Source of the DNA: Erodium maritimum
Lineage: Eukaryota; Streptophyta; Magnoliopsida; Geraniales; Geraniaceae
Length of the DNA: 64,000 nucleotides
Assembly (NCBI GenBank): GCA_963921825.1
Contig: OY997588.1
Location: forward strand, 61,388,803-61,452,802
Reading direction: 5' to 3'
Position numbers and translations under genes: made by a program. Shown piece by piece: positions 55,480 through 64,000 of this stretch (the stretch's first letter is position 1; each line of letters begins with the position of its first letter). The notes beneath the pieces were generated by a model, which saw only the letters and a list, made by a program, of their open reading frames with translations, did not search any database and was not told the origin of the DNA.

Positions 55480-58400
55480 GTTGGGTCTCGAGGTAGGGTT
55501 GGAGATGAACCAACTCGCAGTGGAAAATCAATGAAAACCAAGAGACGATTAAACCATGAAAAAACTAACAAAGAATGGATTCACAAGAAAAAAATTCAGC
55601 ACTATATCTTACCAAAACAAGAACACCGGGTAACGAATGATTGGCTTGAGTCTCCAAGATGCCTACGTATCCACATGGGAATCAAAGCCACGTAGTTCTT
55701 CTCTTTGAGGACTCAAGAACACAAAAATGGAGGTGGGAGCTTGCCAAACCCGAAATTGCAAGGGAAGGGGGAGAGAAGTTGTGTTTCCTATTCTTGTCTT
55801 GTGTTTGTTATGTTGAAAAAAGATGACTTAAACATAACAAAACCCATACTTATCTTCACTTCACCTCAGTTCAGTATTTCTCTTATTAGGTGGATACGTC
55901 GTAGTACATGTTTGGATTTGTTATGCGATCTGGGCTTTTAGCTTGCGCAATGGCCCTTGTGTCATCGCAAAATGGATACACCGGGCTGGATGGGTTTTTA
56001 ATTACACCCAACCCTGCCGTGAATTTCCAAATCCACATAGCCTCCTTAGCTGCCTCTGCAGCATCCATGTACTTGGCCTCTGTTGTAGATTCGGCAATAG
56101 TATCTTGCTTTACGCTCTCCCAGCTAAAGCTCTTCCATTCAGCATACACACATATCCTGACTGACTTCTAAAGTCATCTGGATTTGTCTTGGAAAACTAG
56201 CATCTACTCATCCTTCGACGACTAGTTCAACATCATCTTTCCCCGGGATAGACTGATGTCTACTGGTACAACATAAGGCTTACGAGACAGCCGGTCTCAT
56301 CCATGTCATGGCATATATGATCGATCCTGCCCCCAGGCGCATAGGAATCTCATCATCCTTTTCACCTCATCAGGTGTCTTAGGACACTGAGTCTTGCTGA
56401 GATGAATGCCATGACTAGTGGGTAAGAGTCCTTTCTTTGAATCGAGCATTAAGAACCTACTCAATGCCTTGTTCACATAGGTTCCCTAACTTAAATCCAA
56501 GACCCTCTTGGTGCGATCTCTACATATCTTAATCCTTAAGATATAAGAAGCATCGCCTAAGTCCTTTATTGAAAAGCACTTCCTCAACCAAGCTTTAGTC
56601 TCGTGCAAGGTTGGGATGTCATTTTCAATGCGAACCAGAAAGGTAATCTTGCTCCCACTAGCCTTCTTATATACGCAAGATTCATCCTCGTTCTTGATTA
56701 AGCCAAATCCAATTACAGCTTCATCAAAACGAAGGATCCAACTCCGAGAAGTTCGTTTCAATCCATAAATGGATTTCAACAACTTATAAATCTTTCCCTT
56801 ATTCTTCGGATCGTCAAAACCTTTGGGCCGAGACATACAAAAGTACTCAGTCAAATTTCCATTTAGGAAAGCGGTTTTGACATCCACTTGCCATATCTCA
56901 TAATTATGATACGCAGTTATGGCAAGAAGAATTTGGATCGATTTTGACCATAGCCACTAGGGAGAAGGTTTACTCATAGTCAATCCATTGGATCTGCCTA
57001 TAACCTTTCGCCACCGGTTGAGCTTTTTAGGTCAGAGGGTTGCCGTCCATGTCTATCTTCACCTTGAAGATCCATTTGCATACAATGGTCCTCACACCAT
57101 TGATGGGATCAACCGGTTCCCAGACTCGGTTGTCCGACATGGATTTCATTTCCTCCCTCATGGCTCCCAGCCATAACTCGAAATTGGACCCATCCACGAC
57201 TTCCTGAAAGGTGGCTGGATCATCGTGATCCACCATGAATTCATTGTCACCTCCGGATACCATATCTTGGAGGCGGAAGATTGATCCTTTCAAATTGCCT
57301 TGGACCTTCCGGAATTGTAACAGGAATTAGTTCATACTCTACGACAATCTCTGCCTCCTTTCTACTGGGTTGTCAATTGGTTTAGACAGATCTGTACCAT
57401 CCTGAATTTCTTCGAGATGCACAGTCCTCCCAATGACGTCTTTGGAAACAAAACTCCTTTTCCATAAAGACCCCACCCCAAGCGACGAACACCATGTTCT
57501 CACTGGGATTGTAGAAGTAGTATCCCCTTGTTGCTTTGGGATACCACACGAATGTGCATATCTCAGATCTTGGTTCGAGCTTAGTCGAAACCAAATGTTT
57601 CACATAAGCCTCGCAACCACAAATCTTTAGGAAGGACAAAGCGGGCATCATCCCGTACCATTTTTAAAATGGTGTCCCTTCCACATCCTTCGTCGAAGCC
57701 CGATTCACTATGAATGCGGTCGTCCCTAGAGCATAACCCCTGAAAGAGATTGGGAGATCAGTCCAACTAATCATGGAACGGACTATTGTCTAACAATGTC
57801 TGATTTCTCCGTTTGGCTACACTTTTCAACTACAGTGTCCCAGGAGGAGTCAATTCCAAAAGGATCCCATTCTCTTGTAGATGATCTAATAACTCTGTGG
57901 TCAAGTATTTTCCACCTCGATCCAATCGAAGTGCCTTAATACCTTTGTCGAGCTGGTTTTCTACTTTAGTCTTAAACTCTTTGAATTTATCAAAAGCTTC
58001 AGACTTATGTCTCACCGAATAGACATAACCATATTTATTGTAATCATCAGTAAATGTGATAAATAGCTAAAACCCCTTCTGGCAAGTGAACTTATTGGTC
58101 TACACACATTCGAGTGTATCAGCCCCAATAATTCACCCGCCCTTTCATCGCGATCGATAAAGGGCACTTTCGTCATTTTTCCCATCAAACAAACCTTGCA
58201 CCTATCGATCTAATGGAATTCGAATGAACCTGAAAGTCCGCACTTCTGAAGTGCTGATAGGCGCTTCTTGTTTATGCGGCCCCAATGACAGTGCCATAAT
58301 AGAGTTAGGTTTAAATCGTTGGATTTAGACCTCTTGGTATTAACGTAATATATAGAACTTGAGGCATTGTTACCCATATCTAATATGTACAGTCCTCCAA

Positions 58401-61400
58401 CCAAGTCAGTACTGGTATAAAACATATCATTGCATAGAACATTGAAAACTCCATTTCCAATATTAACATTATATCCTTACTTGTCAAACACAGATACAGA
58501 TATAATATTCCTACTAAAAGTAGGTATACAATATATATTATACAATACTAAGACAAGGCCACTTGGCAAAGCAAGACTCATGGATGCTACATCAGTTGCC
58601 ACAACTCTAAGGTCCACTTCGTGCTTTCCAAACCTCTCCTACTTTCAGCCACCATATATTAGTGCATGTGTGAGATTCAGTCCTGGTATCTAATACACAT
58701 GAATCTTTGGAAGTAGAGAGATGTAGCTCTATAGAGTTAATACCGGATGAAGGAGTGGTCCCACCGCCCTTCCTTAGATCATCCAGGTTTCCTGATGAAG
58801 GCGCAGTCCTACTGCACTTCTTCAGATCATCCAGGCTATTTGATGAAGGGGCAGTCCCACTGCCCTTCTTCAGATCAGCCGTGAACTTTCTGTAATCCCG
58901 GTTCCAATGACCAGGCTGTTGGCAGTAGAAGCAAACATTATCAGGTGTCTCATCTTTCCGGCCAAGTGCGCATGGGCCCCGCCCTTGCCACTTCCAATTC
59001 CCTTGTTGACCATCAGAATATCCTTGTATCCCATATCCCTCATATATACTTCTCAGCAGTTATTGACACTTCATGTAACTCTGATATGGTTTTAGAGACA
59101 GCCTTATCAAGGACATATTCTTTGCGTTCAGACTTGAGGACTATTCTCAAAATTCTGTACCAGTCCAAATAGTTTGTCCCATTTAGGTTGACCTTGTCAA
59201 GAATGGTTTTTAATGACAAACTATTAATGTTCGCTGAATTTTCCATTTGATCTACAACAGATAAAATTCAATCAGTAAACTGAATAAATTTTATGAAGAT
59301 CAGGCTTAAACACCAACAATCGATTCTAAACCTTTAGAATCTAAAACCAAGATCGTTGATTCACTCGATTAAGCTGAACTAATGCTCACCACTTAATCGA
59401 GCTATGTAGGTAAGAATCCATCCAATCACATCCAATGTGACTCTTGGCTAGGGTATGCACTTATGTACACGACTTACCCTATCTGTTACCCTAGCTCAAC
59501 CTCAGGCTGAGAATCGTAGTCGGGTCCACCAATTTTCAACTATGGCCCGTCACTATGTAGGTGCTCCGCTAATGCGCACGACACCCACATATGTCGTCCA
59601 AACCTACTACCCCGCTTTACCATGGATGCTCCGCTAATGCGCACGACACCCATAGGACGGGGAGGTAGTAAGGTGTTGATAATTGGGAGGTATCGGACAT
59701 GACCCGTTTTTACTTGTCCGATTGTGTTTAAAACTTTGACACATCCTAGATGCGATGAGCACATCAACTACATTCCAAATGCAATGATGCCTCAAATTAC
59801 ATCCAATGTAATTCTTCCTTCGAACCCGTCATCTACATCCAATGTAATGACGATTCTAAGGGCTCACACACAAGGATTAAAATTCCAATTTTATCTTTGC
59901 ATGTGAGGTGATATGCTCGGTAAATAAAGTTAAGCATGCAATTCTAAAACACATAGAATTAGTCATGCATAAACTAAACCAAGCATAAAGCGATAAATGT
60001 GCACATAATATCCCCCTAAACTAACTCCCACTAGCTTCTTGAGCTCCACCGACTCCAAGCCGATGCCAACACCCGAAAAGCCACCAAAGGACCTTTTCGC
60101 CCTTTCTTCGTCTTGAGTAAAATATTACAATTTAATACACGACTCGCAGGTCGGGAATACATAAATATAACAAACAAGTGGTTCGACGACCACACCTTGA
60201 AAGAATAATTACACGCTAACTCTAACGGCTCGCAGGCCGTGAAAAGCGATAAATAATTAAATCGAGCTCGGGGCTATTATGTACACCATGCCAACATCAC
60301 ATCACACATCGTGTTATCAAAAAATCATGTTATCAAACATCATGTGATTTTCCGGTTAGCCAAGTTTCAAAATTTTTTGATGCTCGGTTTATCGAAACCG
60401 TTCAAAAATGAAACTTTTGAACATTTGATCTTCGAGTTCGTCATGATGGTTCCAAACTCGTCATAACTAAAAAAACAGTTTAGCCTTGGCATATACACCA
60501 TCCAATGCTCATGCTTGGCCTAGCTCCGTCCAAAAGAGCCCCGTTCGGTCCCGGTTTCGGCTCCCCGAGAGTCCCGCTCTCGAGACCCGAAAAATCAGAA
60601 AAAAATTCAAAATTTCCAGATTTGAAATAATTTTTAAAAATTCATTTTACATGCATTAAATCCGTAAACAAGAATTAAAAACATGTTATCAAGAAATTTA
60701 GCAAAACAACATGCCAAAAACGGAACTTTCAAGCAAAATCGAAACTTTGAACACCGTCTTGTGAATCCCGAAGGTAGCACGGCTCTGATACCACTGTTGG
60801 GTCTCGAGGTAGGGTTGGAGATGAACCAACTCGCAGCGGAAAATCAATGAAAACCAAGAGACGATTAAACCATGAAACAACTAACAAAGAATGGATTCAC
60901 AAGAGAAAAATTCAGCACTATTTCTTACCAAAACAAGAACACCGGGTAACGAATGATTGGCTTGAGTCTCCAAGACGCTTACGTATCCACATGGGAATCA
61001 AAGCCACGTAGTTCTTCTCTTTGAGGACTCAAGAACACAAAAATGGAGGTGGGAGCTTGCCAAACCCGAAATTGCAAGGGAAGGGGGATATAAGTTGTGT
61101 TTCCTATTCTCTTCTTGTGTTTGTTATGTTAAAAAAAGATGACTTAAACATAACAAAACCCATACTTGTCCAACTAAAGGCATGAGACAAGCATGATGAC
61201 AAGTAAGGTGTAAATAGGACAAAGTATGGCAAGACAAGATTGGGTTAGGTGGTGAATCACCAACACCTTAATCCTTGTCTTGCTTACTTAGTACTAATTA
61301 ATCAAGACTTGATTAATTAGTTCCATGGGCCTTGGTTGCATGTGCCTTTCATGGGCCTCTTGGAACATGGCCCGTGGCCATTTCCAACGAGGTCCCGTGA

Positions 61401-61915
61401 TTCGCTCATCGCCTCCAAGCCTTCCATACCGGAAATGTCCAACATTATCCGACGCAATCAATTCCAAGACCCCAAGCCTTGTCTCGATCCGTAAAGTCCT
61501 ATTCACTTACGGGCACATGACCCAAAACCCAGTTTTGGTCATGTACCGAGACAACTCCCTTTTGGCCATTCTCTATAAATGTGTCAATGAGTTTCATCCT
61601 CCGGTGTGACCCTTAGGTTTATGCATGTCAATAAATCAACGTAAAATTCCATTTTACTTGATCCTATTTAAGTGGCAACTAACGAGACTTTAGTATTGCC
61701 TGACACTGCATAACGAATCGACCCTGTCGATTCTAACCTTTCCGTATTCCCTGTCATTATCCTTTTATCTTCGATATCCTGATTGAGATAAGGCATAGAG
61801 CTGTCATCCTTATTATTCTCAATCACTGTTCCTTGATATGTGAGATGACTGAATATGTGATACACAGTATCATGTGCATGGCCATGCTATTCTTTCAGTC
61901 ACTCTCGATCAAGTG
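55480..61915 (-). mobile_element. Ty1/Copia retrotransposon (minus strand), broken
   Basis: Same family as the plus-strand Copia. In plus coordinates: part of the 3' LTR (55480-55851), RNase H (55886-56150), reverse transcriptase (56490-57290), integrase and pre-integrase (57380-58430), protease, gag with zinc knuckle (58700-59250), leader, primer site (60782-60793) and part of the 5' LTR (60795-61915), which a Gypsy LTR interrupts. CATTC at 55475-55479 should be the target duplication; its partner lies outside the window. The shared LTR parts differ at about ten of 370 positions (near 2.7%), so it is older than the plus-strand copy, perhaps one million years. Broken, with at least six breaks, many shared with the other copy. 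Confidence 0.92.
60782..60793 (-). promoter_or_regulatory. Primer binding site of the minus-strand Copia
   Basis: GCTCTGATACCA on the plus strand, i.e. TGGTATCAGAGC on the element strand, one base from the 5' LTR. Confidence 0.9.
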
Positions 61916-64000
61916 TGTCACGCCCCAATTTCAGCGAACCGAACTCGGGACGCGAACATTTAAAACATGAAACACTTAAAACCTGTTTTGAGTAAAAGCT
62001 TTGATATTTCCATTTAGTTACCAAAAAATAATAATAGTATTTACAATACAAAACGTCCCAACAAGTGGAAAAGGTACAATATCCGTCACTAGACTCAACA
62101 AAATAAAGACCAGACTCCGCTCCAAGCTCCATGAACTTCAAGAGCTAACCTAGTCCGTCCGGTGATCAGTACCTGTAGGAAAAGCAGCTAGGGGTGAGCG
62201 TTCGCTCACCTCCACGGATAACAGACTGACTATGGCATAATTAGTAGATAAAGCCAGTAACACTAAACCAACCCAACACCGGGACTACAGTCCCCAACTC
62301 AAGTACCCAACTGACCCACAACCCGTTACTTTCCTCAACAGACTCAACACTCGATAAAGTAATGTAGACCCGACACAACTATCGACGACCTCCTCCAAGG
62401 ACACGACAAGAAGACTACACAACGCCAAACAAGAGAACAAAGGATCGCACACCAGCTACTCAGTAACCAATCTCAATCAGGTCAGGGATCGACCTATCGC
62501 AATTCCTCGACACGAAGTCGGATCAGGCTGTCGACCTTTAGAACTCGCAATTCATCGACACCAAGTCGGATCAGGCTGTCGACCTTTCGAACTCGCAATT
62601 CATCGACACTAAGTCGGATCAGGCTGTCGACTTTTAGAACTCGCAATTCATCGACACTAAGTCGGATCAGGCTGTCGACCTTTCGAACTCGCAACTTCAG
62701 GTAACCACAATCACAATCACAGGCAAGTTCAAACACACAGGCACTCAAGGCCACTCACGACACCTCAACAATCAAGACTCGGGTTCAACAACCCCACGGG
62801 CACTCACTGCCACTCAAGACACACCAACGGTCAAGACTCGGGTTCAACAACCCCACGGCCCTCGCGGCCACCCCAAAACATCAACAGTAAGACACGGGCA
62901 CTCATGGCCACCAAGACACCAATTTAAATACACGGGCTCTCATGGCCACCCAAGACACCAACAATTAAATACGGGCTCTCACGGCCACCCAAGACACCAA
63001 TTTAAATACACGGGCTCTCAAGGCCACCCAAACTCAACAATAAATAACACGGGCTCTCAAAGCCACCCAAACTTCAACAATAAATAACACGGTCTCTCAA
63101 GGCTACCCAAACTCAACAATAAATAACACACAACAACCTCTGGCATACTCGATGCCTCCAACAGTCCTAAGATCACTAGTTTCACAAACAACCTCCGGGC
63201 ATGGTCATATGCCTCCAGTAATTCAATTATCGCTAAGTTCTCTGTTCCTACGACACTACTAAGTGTCACATGCTTTTCTCTTAAACGCTACAATCCCGTA
63301 TCATGCTTTTCTAATATTTAAATAAACCTACTCAACCCACGACACCCCGGTGTCACATGCAATTCTACTATTAACTTTCCCTAATCAGGGCCGAGATCCG
63401 GCTACTTTTCCCTACCTCGTAAATAGCTCCAAAAGCGCTCCACTAAAACCCGAGGTAAACCCAGTCAATCACCGAGCTTCCCTTTGCCTCGGTCCGCAGC
63501 ACGATCTAAAAGAACACAATTTTAAAGCACTTTTAAACTAGTACGAATAAACCGAAAATCAATAAACTTAACGCCCAAACTTAACCCCGATAAAGCCGAT
63601 CACTCCCAAACTTCCTAATTACTCGACATTGTCGATATAGGACCCGTAAAGGCCCGATTCGCCCGACATGGCGAATCTGCCCGGGTTTTGTTAATTGCCT
63701 TTCGGGGCTCCAAAAGTTCCCGTTTTCGTTTCTACGGTCTTAGAATAATTCAAGGAACCCAACGCACTTGACGGAATCGAATTCCGACTTCTAAGTCAAA
63801 TTATTAACGTTTAAAGTTTCTAAAACCCGTTAATTGCAACTTCTCCAATTTAATTCCAAATTTTGATTCGATTAAGGATAAATGGTCCGGGGAACGTTTT
63901 AAACCACCCGAACCTTAAAACCCGCGCAACCTAGCACGTGGGCCCCACCCGACCCACTTGGCCGTGGGCCCTAGGGTTCCAATGGGCTCGGCCACCTTGG
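61916..64000 (-). mobile_element. Gypsy LTR (minus strand), runs off the window
   Basis: Starts TGTCACGCCCC, the inverted form of the GGGGCGTGACA end, inside the Copia LTR. The preceding AAGTG (61911-61915) is the likely target duplication. The hairpin is at 62193-62210, minisatellites at 62490-63130, and the conserved CCGAGATCCGGCTACTTTTC core at 63391-63410. From about 63540 it follows the 5' half of the LTR at 9933-12666 (for example ACTCCCAAACTTCCTAATTA, and GTGGGCCCCACCCGACCCAC near 63940). Whether it is a solo LTR or a whole element cannot be told. Confidence 0.88.
62490..63130 (-). repeat. Minisatellites in the right-hand Gypsy LTR
   Basis: At 62495-62695, four units of about 50 bp around AAGTCGGATCAGGCTGTCGA. 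At 62740-63130, eight or more shorter units around GGGCTCTCATGGCCACCCAA, the inverted counterpart of the GGTGGCCTTGAGAGCCCGTG array in the solo LTR. Confidence 0.85.

Noticed and set aside
55390-55695. A 101-residue frame crossing 55480
   Set aside because: It spans the junction between LINE ORF1 DNA and a Copia LTR; the frame is accidental.

Overview
The window is flowering-plant nuclear DNA. It holds a small cluster of STIG1-like (stigma-specific / GRIM REAPER family) secreted cysteine-rich genes, buried in nested plant transposable elements: long-LTR Ty3/Gypsy chromoviruses, Ty1/Copia elements primed by initiator tRNA-Met, L1-type LINEs with zf-RVT domains, TRIMs, and several non-autonomous DNA elements. 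A run of exactly 200 N (8115-8314) marks a scaffold gap. I see no rRNA, tRNA, CRISPR array, organellar or bacterial gene. The only host gene that looks whole is the STIG1-like CDS at 7130-7552 (-).

Layout. 1-352: a LINE-like 3' end below an unrecognised coding remnant. 346-3515: arm A of an inverted duplication, with a TRIM array at 1212-2051. 3476-6806: fragments of LINEs and of unidentified coding sequence. 6985-8046: STIG1 block C with the intact gene. 8315-9932 and 32120-32930: the two halves of arm B, the inverted copy of arm A, split by a Gypsy element (9933-32119, target duplication AAGTA). That Gypsy element was hit by a related solo LTR (16236-19508, TCTAC) and by a Copia element (19766-28225, GATGG). 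33485-34565: STIG1 block C', with a pseudogene that differs from the intact gene mainly by one stop.

35700-45730 is one LINE (+) cut by a DNA transposon (38150-39624), a solo Copia LTR (40021-41707) and a 5'-truncated LINE on the other strand (42052-43893). 46075-47883 is a third STIG1-like gene, split by about 1.4 kb of transposon-like DNA. 48530-52560 holds a Copia gag scrap, a broken element gene cut by a Gypsy LTR piece, a cluster of GC-rich palindromes, a foldback element and a small TRIM. 52903-55479 is a LINE ORF1 region (DUF4283 plus zinc knuckle) with a duplicated module. 55480-61915 is a minus-strand Copia of the same family as the plus-strand one, itself hit at 61916 by a Gypsy LTR that runs off the window.

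The order of events can be partly read. The A/B duplication came first. The TRIM later entered arm A, and arm B keeps the empty site. The Gypsy later entered arm B, and arm A keeps that empty site. The solo LTR and Copia entered the Gypsy afterwards. Copia LTRs differ at about 9 of 1688 positions by eye, Gypsy LTRs by several percent. No new multi-gene functional system is visible. The best leads are the STIG1 cluster with its decaying copies, a Copia family whose two copies share the same interruptions (movement in trans), a hairpin conserved among divergent Gypsy LTRs, and the modular TRIM and LTR structures.
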